Shown: positions 7,338 through 16,179 of the stretch, piece after piece
Layout of the letters: every line of letters starts with the position of its first letter
Position numbering within the stretch: the first letter of the stretch is position 1
Source: CAYJBH01 sp964370605
GTDB taxonomy: Bacteria > Bacillota > Clostridia > Oscillospirales > Ruminococcaceae
Assembly (NCBI GenBank): GCA_964370605.1
Contig: CAYJJX010000010.1
Coordinates: 1-64,000, forward strand
Direction of reading: 5' to 3'
Length of the DNA stretch: 64,000 nucleotides
The notes under the pieces: model-generated
Database searches by the model: none
What the model was told of the DNA's origin: nothing
Seen by the model: only the letters and a program-made list of their open reading frames with translations
Made by a program: the position numbers and the translations under genes

Positions 7338-10334
7338 ATGAATCGTTGCATGTCTTGCATGGTCGAGATTGATCCTAATATAGCGAACTGCCCAAACTGC
7401 GGTTATGAGCGAAGCACTCCGCCGCGCGAGGCGTATCACCTGCCGCCCGAGAGTATATTGCAAGGACGATATATTGTCGGAAAAGTGCTGGGATATGGCG
7501 GTTTTGGAGTTACCTATATTGGGTTTGATGCACAGCTTGAACGCATTGTTGCGATCAAGGAGTTTTTGCCGACTACCTTTGCAACTCGTGTGCCGGGAGA
7601 TACTCACCTGACCGTATACAACAACGGAAATGTTCCACAGCAGTTTGATGCAGGGCTCAAACGATTTATTGACGAGGCGCAGACACTTGCGCAATTTAAC
7701 GGAATACCGGGAATTGTTGACATTTATGATACCTACTTTGGAAATAACACCGCCTATATTGTAATGCAGTTTTTAAAAGGTAGCGATATAAAACATGTGC
7801 TTACCAATCAAGGAACGATGAACTATGAGATGGCGAGAGGAATTATTCTCGCTGTATGTGACACGCTTATTCCGGTGCATGAAAAGAATATAATCCATCG
7901 AGATATTTCTCCGGATAATATATACATCACCGATGCCGGTGAGGTGAAGCTGCTCGACTTTGGTGCGGCTCGTTACGAGAGCGCCGTAAATTCGAAGAGT
8001 TTGTCGGTCATTTTGAAAAGCGGTTATGCTCCGGAGGAACAATATCGAAGCAAAGGTGATCAAGGTCCCTGGACCGATGTCTATGCATTGGCAGCCTCCT
8101 TTTATAAAATGTTGACAGGTCAGACACCACCAGACAGCATGGAACGTGCGATCAGTGACGAAATAAAAGAACCTTCAAAAGTCGGTGTAGATATGCCGCA
8201 AAGCGCGGAAAATGCGCTTATGAATGCACTGCATGTGCGCAAAAATGATAGAACAAAGAGTATAGCAGAATTCAAAGAGCAGTTGTTATCGGACGGCGTT
8301 GCTCGGGTCAAGGTTAAGGTGAAGAAAGACAGCGTGAAGTCTTCGCCGGTGGTAAAGGTGGTTATTGCAATATGTGCCTTGATTCTTGTAGGTTTTGGCA
8401 TCTTTGCCGCTTCAGGCGGTCTTGATGGGGAAGAACCGGCACAAATTGTGGTCGGTGGAACTATGCTCGAAGATAACTTTGGAACTGCCGAGCGGGAAGG
8501 CTTTGTTGCTGTTCCGAATCTCAGCGGAACAAGATATGATGAGGCGAAAAATATTCTTGAAGAAGCAGGTCTCGTCATTGAGATCGAGCGAATTGAAAAT
8601 TATTTCGGAGATGAGTCACCGGAAAACTTGATGATATCATATCAAGAGATATCAGCCGGAACACAATTGGAAGTGGGAGAAAGCGTTCCGGTTACAATCA
8701 ATATGACCGACGTTAATGAAGCGGTTGAAATGGGCGTAGTGAAAGATGTCACCACAATGTCGAGCAGTGAGGCAACTTCCTATTGGTTAGAGATCATGTC
8801 CAGCAATACTATAGAATACCAGCATTCAGACACTGTACCGGTCGGTGAACCGATAGGGTTTGATTTGTATTATCGTGATGAGGAAAAAACTAAGCCGGTT
8901 TCCACTATGCTTGTTCTCAGTGCAGGTCAAGAGACGCAGGGTGTTATGTATGGCAATATGCTCCATGGGTATATTAAAGAACAATACAGCACACTTGAGT
9001 TTGAATTTTTCGTTTCCAATGTTGATCTGTCGGTGATGGAGCATGGTGTGAATGTGAAAAACGTGCTCCATTTTTCTGCTGATGGAGGTGCAAGCTGGGA
9101 GCCGATGGCGTATAGTGATAGTTATTTTAGCCCTGATTGGTATAATGACTACAACAGTATCGCTTCGATGCAGATTATCGACTTTATGAAGGATGAATAC
9201 ATAGGTGTTGATCTTATGTATAAGATTGAGCGGAAACTTGCTCCACCTGAGTTTAGCAACGGCAGTCTATATGGTGTTGAAAATTGGGAACTACTTGATA
9301 GCTTCGTCTTTGATCAGACGATCAACTATAGCCTTAAAGAAGAGAGTAGGAATAATATTCAATGTGAGATTGATTCCATCAGTCGGATAACGGAAGATGA
9401 GTTTTTGACGGCAATGGATCAGGAAAATGTTCAGAACAATGAAAATTTAATGAGTGAATATCAGAGACTTAAAGAGAATGAGAGCCCGATTTTATTCTAT
9501 CGTGTTGATGGAATTTGGGATGCGAATCCAATTGTGCTGTATGAGAACTCTAACAGTACACTCGCTTCGCAATTAAGTAGCATTTATGTACATGATATTA
9601 TTGATAATGTCTCAAACACTATCTACTTAATATCGGGTGATTTTATTGACACGAGACCGACGTCGATATCCATTTCATCATACTCCGATATCGAAGTTGA
9701 ATATGATGAGAACTACAACATTATTGCTCAAATGCCAAAATATGCTACTGCACATATCGGCATGGATACAGCCGATGCAGTAGGACAAAACGCAAGTGAA
9801 TCACCGTATTCTCTTGAGATATTTGAGTGGGCAAGCAGATCGACAGATATAGATTTTTATAGCACACCGTTGACGCGACTGGAAGTCACCGATGAAAAGA
9901 CTGCAATATCGGTGTACGATGGGTATATTGATGCGACACTTGAATATGTTTTTGAACCGAGTTCTGACTTTGAGTTGTTTAGCGGAGTGCATGAATTTGA
10001 TTATAACGATCCATCCTCGGCAGAGTATGCAATAATGCTAACCGAAGTGCTGTATACGGCCGAAATGACCGGATTAAACATCATTAGTCATGTCGGCGAC
10101 CTATACCCCGAAGATATTGTGTCCACCGACAGTGATATACATTATGAGTTTTATTATGCGGCTATTCTTGAAGGTCTGGATACTGCAATATCATTTCTCG
10201 ATGAAGAAACAGGTGCTGTTTTTACCGAGAGTCAGTCGGAGGGTGCAAGAATATTGACCATTCAGCTAGGCTCAACACAGGTCCAATATTTCATTTTTGA
10301 CGGATTGATCACCAGAGCAGATATAGTGTTTTAG
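7338..10334 (+). CDS. Receptor Ser/Thr kinase: zinc ribbon, kinase, TM, one PASTA domain, large ectodomain
   Basis: 998 residues. Zinc ribbon C4xxC7...C18xxC21; kinase domain with glycine loop GYGGFG (52-57), K74 (AIKEF), H187-R-D-I-S-P-D-N194 and D207FG. One transmembrane helix (about 341-358) is followed by one PASTA-like domain (about 390-457; VPNLSG...A...AGL), a fold known to bind cell-wall fragments in PknB/PrkC. The remaining about 540 residues outside the membrane, rich in Asp/Glu/Ser/Tyr, match no family I recognise. Typical PrkC kinases have three or four PASTA repeats and end there, so this layout is unusual. The gene has an AACGAAAGG site before the ATG and is followed closely by the third kinase. 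Likely a cell-envelope sensor with a cytoplasmic kinase. Confidence 0.9.
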   Translation: MNRCMSCMVEIDPNIANCPNCGYERSTPPREAYHLPPESILQGRYIVGKVLGYGGFGVTYIGFDAQLERIVAIKEFLPTTFATRVPGDTHLTVYNNGNVPQQFDAGLKRFIDEAQTLAQFNGIPGIVDIYDTYFGNNTAYIVMQFLKGSDIKHVLTNQGTMNYEMARGIILAVCDTLIPVHEKNIIHRDISPDNIYITDAGEVKLLDFGAARYESAVNSKSLSVILKSGYAPEEQYRSKGDQGPWTDVYALAASFYKMLTGQTPPDSMERAISDEIKEPSKVGVDMPQSAENALMNALHVRKNDRTKSIAEFKEQLLSDGVARVKVKVKKDSVKSSPVVKVVIAICALILVGFGIFAASGGLDGEEPAQIVVGGTMLEDNFGTAEREGFVAVPNLSGTRYDEAKNILEEAGLVIEIERIENYFGDESPENLMISYQEISAGTQLEVGESVPVTINMTDVNEAVEMGVVKDVTTMSSSEATSYWLEIMSSNTIEYQHSDTVPVGEPIGFDLYYRDEEKTKPVSTMLVLSAGQETQGVMYGNMLHGYIKEQYSTLEFEFFVSNVDLSVMEHGVNVKNVLHFSADGGASWEPMAYSDSYFSPDWYNDYNSIASMQIIDFMKDEYIGVDLMYKIERKLAPPEFSNGSLYGVENWELLDSFVFDQTINYSLKEESRNNIQCEIDSISRITEDEFLTAMDQENVQNNENLMSEYQRLKENESPILFYRVDGIWDANPIVLYENSNSTLASQLSSIYVHDIIDNVSNTIYLISGDFIDTRPTSISISSYSDIEVEYDENYNIIAQMPKYATAHIGMDTADAVGQNASESPYSLEIFEWASRSTDIDFYSTPLTRLEVTDEKTAISVYDGYIDATLEYVFEPSSDFELFSGVHEFDYNDPSSAEYAIMLTEVLYTAEMTGLNIISHVGDLYPEDIVSTDSDIHYEFYYAAILEGLDTAISFLDEETGAVFTESQSEGARILTIQLGSTQVQYFIFDGLITRADIVF

Positions 10335-10361
10335 CTACGATTAATGGTAAGGGATACAAAG

Positions 10362-12617
10362 ATGGAAAATATATGCTTTAATTGCTTTAAAGACACCGGA
10401 GGTTATGAAGTTTGTCCGTACTGCGGCAACATTGCCGGCACAGCCAACGCTCCCGCTTTCATGCTACAACCCGGCATGAGGATCTGGGGAAGATACCTAA
10501 TCGGCACTATCCTCGGTACCGGAGGATTTGGTGTGACCTATCGCGCCTTTGATACCCGTCTTGGAACTATCGTTGCAATAAAAGAATTTTTTCCGCAAAA
10601 CCTTGCTAGCAGAATGCCAAACGATACTGAACTGCGTATATTTTCCGGCGAAGAATATAAAAACTTTCTAATACATAAACAGCGCTTTGTCGATGAGGGT
10701 AAAAATCTTGCAAAGTTTACCGGCGATGCACATATTGTGAATGTGTTGGATAGCTTTGAAGACAATAACACCGCATATATTGTGATGGAATTTCTTGATG
10801 GCATGACGCTAAAAGAATACATGGCACAGTCAGGAAGTTTTCTTCCGCAAGACCGCGCCGTACAGATTATGGAAGCATTACTGCTGGGGATCAAGTCAAT
10901 CCATCTGAAGGGAATAATTCACCGTGACATAAGTCCCGATAATATCTATGTCTTGCAGGACGGTAATATCAAAATTCTTGATTTTGGAGCGGCTAGGTTT
11001 GCGGCACGTGAGGACTGGACACAGAGTGTGGTTGTCAAGAAAGGTTATGCGCCTCCCGAACAGTATCGCAACAACATGAGACAGACGGAGCAGACCGACC
11101 TTTATGCCGCCGGCGCAACGTTATATAAAATGTTGACAGGAAAGACTCCGGAAGAAAGTATCGAGCGTACCGAGCGAGACGTTTTGCTGCGACCATCTAA
11201 GATTGCGGACGGTATCGATGCGCATCTGGATAAAATGATAATGAAGAGCGTCGCACTTCGACCGGAACTGCGTTTCAAGTCGGCAGATGCTATGTTGGAA
11301 GCGCTTAGAGGCGGTACCGGTTATGACTATCCGGAAGAAGAGCTAAAAAAGATAAAACGTCGTAAAGGGGCGCTGGTAGCACTTGCAATTGTGATGGTAG
11401 TAAGTGTATTGGGCATTATGAGTTGGCGGTTTGCAAACGGCGAGAGCGTTATGCCGGAAATCATTGTAATGCAGACGACTCTTGCCGACTTAGATATAAA
11501 ACCGGATAGCATCGAACTGTGGGTAAGTGAATATGAAAACGAAGACGGTGTTTACGATATTTTGATTGAAGAGTTTTCAAAGACTTATCCTGAATATGTC
11601 ATTAATCTGAATATCTACAACGATGATGATTATTATATGGTCAGTGATAATAGAGATGCCCAGGAGGTGGAGGCGGATCTGTTTAGTGGCTGGTTTGCAG
11701 AAAGAGCAGATCTTTCACCACTCATTCACGGCCTTAATCGTGACGATTACTATGGAAGTTGGGTTCATGAGCATTTTGATCGTGAATCGATAAGCTTTGT
11801 TGATGTTGGAATGTATCTTAATGTGTTGTCGACAATCGATTCAGAAATATATAACGAAGGATACATCGTCCCCGCCAGTATCAATTCTATGGATGAGATT
11901 ATAGAATACAGTGATAATGTTCCGCTAAATATAGAATCATTTTTGGAAGCTACGATGTTTTATTATCCGGAATTGGTCGAAGACGCTGTCTATGACCCTC
12001 AGATTGTTGAACCGTATTTCAGGTCTTATATGAAAGGGATGGTAGAAAAATCATTTGAAACAATTTATAGCTATCTTCAGACGAATTATATTCAAGGTAG
12101 CAGCAGCTATTCTCAGGGCTACAATTCAACAAATGAAATATCTTTGGTACCGATGATAAAAAGTCATGAGGGCACTGAATATGTGTTTGGTAGTTTTTCG
12201 AACAGTTTTACGGTAAATACACACTCAGATGAAAACAAGCAATTGGTTGCAATGCAGTTTTTGCATTTTATGTTGAGTGAAAAAGGGCAATCAATTTTGA
12301 ATGTGCAGATGGAAAGCTATAGCCTTCCTGTAAACAAAGCGGCAATGCAAGAAAAGATGGAGTTTTATCCGGAACTTATACCACTTGAAAAATATATGGA
12401 TTATCCGTTTGGTGACTTTAACTACGCCTATTATGATATGCAAGATGAATTTAGAGAGCTGTTTAGTGTTTACTATGAAGGGGTCAGTTCGCTTTTTGAA
12501 TATGAAGAGGTGAACGAAATCGCTGCTGGAAATTATGATGAAAGCGACGTTGACGCCATTGTTGATAAAGCAGTTGAAGATTTTCTCAACTACGAATACA
12601 CAGAAAAAGAATATTAA
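10362..12617 (+). CDS. Receptor Ser/Thr kinase with solute-binding-protein-like ectodomain
   Basis: 751 residues from the ATG at 10362, supported by TAAGGGA at 10348-10354; an upstream ATG at 10344 lacks a site. Zinc ribbon C5xxC8...C18xxC21; kinase with glycine loop GTGGFG, K74, H187-R-D-I-S-P-D-N194 and D207FG, the same numbering as the PASTA kinase, so the two are close paralogues. One transmembrane helix (about 336-354). The ectodomain (about 385-751) begins IELWVSEYENEDGVYDILIE, continues through a typical F-x-x-x-Y-P-x-x stretch and has a late MQFLHFMLSEKGQSIL segment near residue 630, all features of extracellular family 1 binding proteins. It has no transport partner. Two free binding lipoproteins are encoded just downstream. 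Inference: ligand capture outside controls kinase activity inside. The ectodomain call rests on pattern, not on a database match. Confidence 0.85.
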   Translation: MENICFNCFKDTGGYEVCPYCGNIAGTANAPAFMLQPGMRIWGRYLIGTILGTGGFGVTYRAFDTRLGTIVAIKEFFPQNLASRMPNDTELRIFSGEEYKNFLIHKQRFVDEGKNLAKFTGDAHIVNVLDSFEDNNTAYIVMEFLDGMTLKEYMAQSGSFLPQDRAVQIMEALLLGIKSIHLKGIIHRDISPDNIYVLQDGNIKILDFGAARFAAREDWTQSVVVKKGYAPPEQYRNNMRQTEQTDLYAAGATLYKMLTGKTPEESIERTERDVLLRPSKIADGIDAHLDKMIMKSVALRPELRFKSADAMLEALRGGTGYDYPEEELKKIKRRKGALVALAIVMVVSVLGIMSWRFANGESVMPEIIVMQTTLADLDIKPDSIELWVSEYENEDGVYDILIEEFSKTYPEYVINLNIYNDDDYYMVSDNRDAQEVEADLFSGWFAERADLSPLIHGLNRDDYYGSWVHEHFDRESISFVDVGMYLNVLSTIDSEIYNEGYIVPASINSMDEIIEYSDNVPLNIESFLEATMFYYPELVEDAVYDPQIVEPYFRSYMKGMVEKSFETIYSYLQTNYIQGSSSYSQGYNSTNEISLVPMIKSHEGTEYVFGSFSNSFTVNTHSDENKQLVAMQFLHFMLSEKGQSILNVQMESYSLPVNKAAMQEKMEFYPELIPLEKYMDYPFGDFNYAYYDMQDEFRELFSVYYEGVSSLFEYEEVNEIAAGNYDESDVDAIVDKAVEDFLNYEYTEKEY

Positions 12618-12636
12618 CGCTATTTGTAGATTGAAG

Positions 12637-12665
12637 TTGTGCTTTGGTTATTTTTTTGATAGAAT
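12637..12665 (+). promoter_or_regulatory. Putative sigma-A promoter for the first YesN/lipoprotein/YesM operon
   Basis: TTGTGC (12637-12642), a 17-nt spacer and TAGAAT (12660-12665), 27 nt before the regulator start at 12692. The bases 12655-12665 (TTTGATAGAAT) match the left half of the palindrome at 702-712, but the right half is absent. Confidence 0.55.
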
Positions 12666-12691
12666 AGTATTTATAGAAAGGGTCATGGATA

Positions 12692-13432
12692 TTGTACACG
12701 GTATATGTGGTTGATGACGAGCCGTTGATCTTGAACGAGATTGTAAACACGGTGCGATGGATGGATAACGGTTTTGAGGTTGTCGGCTCATCGGAACGTC
12801 CGAACAAAGCTATCTCTGAAATAAAACAGTTGCGACCCGATGTGGTTTTTTCGGATTTGAAACTACCGGAGATGGACGGGGTCGACATGATTAAAGCCCT
12901 CAAAGACGAAGGTGTGGAGTTTGAGTGTGTCATTCTGAGTGCGTTTGCAAACTTTGAGGACTCGAGACGTTTTTTTCGACTGGAAGGTTTCGATTATCTT
13001 TTGAAACCGATGCAACAGCAGGAGGTTCAACTTGTACTGGAGCGTCTATCGAAAAAATTATCAAAGCGAGAGCGTCCATCGGTTCGTGATGGTGAAAATA
13101 TCAGTGATGCCTTTTTGAAATTGATAAATCATATCGAAAATGATTTTCAAACAAAACATACCCTTGATTCGCTTTCGAAACTTTTTGGCCTTAGTCCGAA
13201 CTATATCTGCAATCTCTTTGCACGACACTACAATTCTACTCTGACTAGATACCTTACAACGCTGAGAATGAAACATGCTATCAAATTGATGCTGACATCA
13301 AACAGACAATATAAGGATATAGCTACAGAGTGCGGTTATACCGATTATTACTATTTTTGTAAGGTGTTCAAAGACTACTACGGAGAATCGCCTACAGGAT
13401 ATCTGAAAAAGTTGACGAAAACGGAGTACTGA
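12692..13432 (+). CDS. AraC-type response regulator (YesN-like)
   Basis: 246 residues from a TTG codon, with GAAAGGG about 9 nt upstream. The receiver domain (1-120) has the acidic pair in VVDDEP, phospho-acceptor D55 (VVFSDLKLPEMDG) and a conserved K near residue 107 (LLKPM). The C-terminal AraC/XylS DNA-binding domain (about 147-246) shows both helix-turn-helix units, including the signature IATECGYTDYYYFCKVFKDYYGE. It is short for a YesN protein because the usual central linker is missing. Its partner is probably the YesM-type kinase encoded three genes downstream at 16142; the two binding lipoproteins between them are likely part of the same circuit. Confidence 0.9.
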   Translation: MYTVYVVDDEPLILNEIVNTVRWMDNGFEVVGSSERPNKAISEIKQLRPDVVFSDLKLPEMDGVDMIKALKDEGVEFECVILSAFANFEDSRRFFRLEGFDYLLKPMQQQEVQLVLERLSKKLSKRERPSVRDGENISDAFLKLINHIENDFQTKHTLDSLSKLFGLSPNYICNLFARHYNSTLTRYLTTLRMKHAIKLMLTSNRQYKDIATECGYTDYYYFCKVFKDYYGESPTGYLKKLTKTEY

Positions 13433-13435
13433 TTG

Positions 13436-15004
13436 ATGCATCGTAACAAAAAGCTTGTAATTGTTGTGCTTCTTTTGCTGCTGTCTCTTTTGCCGCTTGG
13501 TTGCAGTGAGGTTGCGAGTGAGAGTATAAGGATTGCAATACCTTATGAGGAACATCTAGCCGAGTTGCAGGAAAGCTACTATTTCAATTGGCTAGAAAGT
13601 CAAAGCGATCTTTCCATCGAGATTATATTTATTCCCAAGGCACATTCCTATGAATATATGGAGATCATTTTTTCAGGTGAGCTTGGCAACATTGATGCGG
13701 TTTTCTTTTCGGATCAAACGGCACCCAGCAATGAAGAAATCACAGAGTATGGCAAGAATGGCGATATTCTGTGTTTGAACGAGCTAATTGAAGAGCAGGG
13801 AAGTGAACTGTCGGCATTGTTTTCAGATTATGAGTTGTTTAACCTTAAAGCGGCGATTTCTACGCATGAGGGTGAAATGTACTATGTGCCTCAGCTTGTT
13901 AATAATCTGCCGAAAAATTATGAACAAACCATGTGGATCAATTTAGATTGGTTGGAAGAGCTTGGGCTTAATATTCCGGAAGATACCGAATCGTTACGTA
14001 CGGTACTTACGGAATTTAACAATGAGTTTGTTTTCTGTGCACCAATCATCGGAAGTTTGGAACAAAGCGGCTATAATAGCATGAATTTTATAATGAATTC
14101 ATTTACAATTGCACAGCCGAGCACAGGATATTTTGCGCTTGATGGCGATGAAGTGTTTTTCCCTCCAACCACTAATGAGTGGAGAGAGGGGCTTTCTTAT
14201 TTAGCAGAGCTTTATGACGAAGGACTTATTGTTGACGAAAATTTCACCTACAATGTCGAACAGCTGGTCAGTTTGTGCAATGATCCGCGATTAAACGTTG
14301 GAGTTTTCACAGCGAACGAACTCTCGGATATCATATCTGTTCACTCTCCGGAGATGCTAAATCATTATATATCTGTACAACCGCTTAGTCATAATGGTGA
14401 AAACGGATATGCAGTCGTGGAGGTTTCCCCTCCAAAGCCGGGAGGGATCATACTTTCAAGTTCAGAAAAAGCAGAACAGGTTTTTAGCCTGATGGACATA
14501 ATGTGTAGTGAGCAGGCGTATCTTTTCGGACATTACGGTGAGCCGGGAGTTGATTTTGAACCGGCAAAGGTGGGTGATATCAGCGTAAGCGGTACCCCGG
14601 CGCTAATAACTGTAAAAAGCGATAATTCTGTTGTTCGTGATGGCGGTGTGCCGGATGTCTTTGGACCATTTGTTGCCCGTGACAACTACGCACAGGCAGT
14701 GGCATGGAAAGGCTATCAGGTTAATCAGACTGAGTATATTGAGGTTCGCGCGTCTATTGCGTATGAGAGTTTTGAATATCCGTACACGCTTTCACCTCTT
14801 GTTTATAATTCGCTTGTTCAGCAACGTCAAAATACAGTTGAAAATTTGATCAAATATACCGAGAATAAAATGATTGAGTTTATAACAGGAGAGAAAGATA
14901 TAGAAGACGACACCGACTGGCAAGTGTATCTACTGCAGTTTAGCGACTATGGTCTTGACGAGATAACCCAGTTGATGCAAAAAGAACATGAAAGGCTTAC
15001 ATAA
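13436..15004 (+). CDS. Extracellular solute-binding lipoprotein 1
   Basis: 522 residues from the ATG at 13436, 3 nt after the regulator stop, with a GGAG at 13422-13425; a TTG at 13433 is the alternative. The lipoprotein signal peptide ends in the lipobox LLPLGC. The mature part resembles carbohydrate-type (COG1653-like) binding proteins: early IRIAIPYEE strand, a W-I-N-L-D-W-L-E-E-L-G-L segment typical of this family, and FSLMDIMCSEQAYLFGHYGEPG near residue 345. No permease or ATPase gene is nearby. Since it lies between a response regulator and its kinase, a sensing role for the lipoprotein is as likely as transport. Confidence 0.85.
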   Translation: MHRNKKLVIVVLLLLLSLLPLGCSEVASESIRIAIPYEEHLAELQESYYFNWLESQSDLSIEIIFIPKAHSYEYMEIIFSGELGNIDAVFFSDQTAPSNEEITEYGKNGDILCLNELIEEQGSELSALFSDYELFNLKAAISTHEGEMYYVPQLVNNLPKNYEQTMWINLDWLEELGLNIPEDTESLRTVLTEFNNEFVFCAPIIGSLEQSGYNSMNFIMNSFTIAQPSTGYFALDGDEVFFPPTTNEWREGLSYLAELYDEGLIVDENFTYNVEQLVSLCNDPRLNVGVFTANELSDIISVHSPEMLNHYISVQPLSHNGENGYAVVEVSPPKPGGIILSSSEKAEQVFSLMDIMCSEQAYLFGHYGEPGVDFEPAKVGDISVSGTPALITVKSDNSVVRDGGVPDVFGPFVARDNYAQAVAWKGYQVNQTEYIEVRASIAYESFEYPYTLSPLVYNSLVQQRQNTVENLIKYTENKMIEFITGEKDIEDDTDWQVYLLQFSDYGLDEITQLMQKEHERLT

Positions 15005-15024
15005 CCAAGGCGAAAGGAAATAAA

Positions 15025-16179
15025 ATGCAAAAAATGGCTTTACCTTTATTAATAACAATTATACTGCTTATTGGATGCACAACAGAACAAGAAAAAGTGT
15101 TGGACGAGTGGAGGGGAACGGCTCAACTAACCGCAGAGCAGACACCGGAAGAACTCTATGAGTTAGCCATTGAAGAAGATACACTAATAATTTACAGCAC
15201 CACAACACGCATATATGACGTCAAAGAAACATTTGAAGAGCAGTATCCCGGCCTTACGGTAGAGGTGTATGACACAAGGGCCTATGATCTAGTCGAGATA
15301 TTATACCAAAACTATGAAACAATGGACTGGAACTGCGATATTGTAATCTGCTCTGACGATATAGGTTTGTTGAGTGCAGAGTTGGAACCGCTAGGCGTCG
15401 TGAATAAATATGTTCCATATGACATAGCGCCACATCTTCATGAGAGTGCAAATGCTGAGCTGCTTAGCTTTGTTGGGGAAACAGAGCAACTTTTTTATAA
15501 TCCTACCATATTTGAAGAATGTCCAATTGAAAATTGGTGGGAGATGACCGAGCCACAGTGGTATGGGAAAATATACATGAATAGCCCGCTTCGTTCCTAT
15601 CCGGCGTATGCGTTAGTGCACGCAGTGATAGCCAACAGCGAGAAAATGGAACAGGCGTATTTTGATCTTTACGGCGAACCGCTCGATCTACCGGAGGGAA
15701 GTAATGCCGGAATGGTGTTTTGGGAGATGCTCCTCGACAACGGATTGCAATTCACTACCAGTTCAAACGAACTAGTTGAGATTGTCGGTCGTTCCGACGT
15801 TAGTGGCGATGCGCTGGTTTTTATGATTTCCAGTAAAATAAGGCGTAGCGAAATCGGACTGGCGGCGGCGGTTGCCTATGGCGTGGCTCCGACCGACGGA
15901 GTTTATTCGTCAAATACTATTTCAATTGCAGGCGGAGCAAAAAATGTTAACAGCGCAAAGCTTTTTATTCGGTGGCTTCTCGGTGAAACAGATGGGACGG
16001 GTGAGGGTAGTCAACCATATCTTTTGGACGGAACATGGCCGATTCGCACCGATATTCCTGATCATTCGACAGTACCCCTTGATGAAGGTGAATTTTGGTT
16101 TAATGATAAGGCAGAGGTAGCAGAGAACAGGGAGGGAATTCTTGAGTTTTGGGAGAGCTTACAAGCCGAAGTTGAATAA
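15025..16179 (+). CDS. Extracellular solute-binding lipoprotein 2 (iron/AfuA-like fold)
   Basis: 384 residues; AAGGCGAAAGG precedes the ATG. The signal peptide ends in the lipobox LLIGC. The mature protein looks like class II binding proteins of the Fe3+/AfuA-FutA type (EDTLIIYSTTTRIYDVKETFEEQ near residue 50; YNPTIFEECPIENWWEMTEPQW; a late SAKLFIRWLLGE). A different family from lipoprotein 1, though encoded next to it. The true ligand cannot be told from sequence, and iron should not be assumed. The 3' end overlaps the kinase gene by 38 nt, so translation of the two is coupled. No transport partner genes are present. Confidence 0.82.
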   Translation: MQKMALPLLITIILLIGCTTEQEKVLDEWRGTAQLTAEQTPEELYELAIEEDTLIIYSTTTRIYDVKETFEEQYPGLTVEVYDTRAYDLVEILYQNYETMDWNCDIVICSDDIGLLSAELEPLGVVNKYVPYDIAPHLHESANAELLSFVGETEQLFYNPTIFEECPIENWWEMTEPQWYGKIYMNSPLRSYPAYALVHAVIANSEKMEQAYFDLYGEPLDLPEGSNAGMVFWEMLLDNGLQFTTSSNELVEIVGRSDVSGDALVFMISSKIRRSEIGLAAAVAYGVAPTDGVYSSNTISIAGGAKNVNSAKLFIRWLLGETDGTGEGSQPYLLDGTWPIRTDIPDHSTVPLDEGEFWFNDKAEVAENREGILEFWESLQAEVE

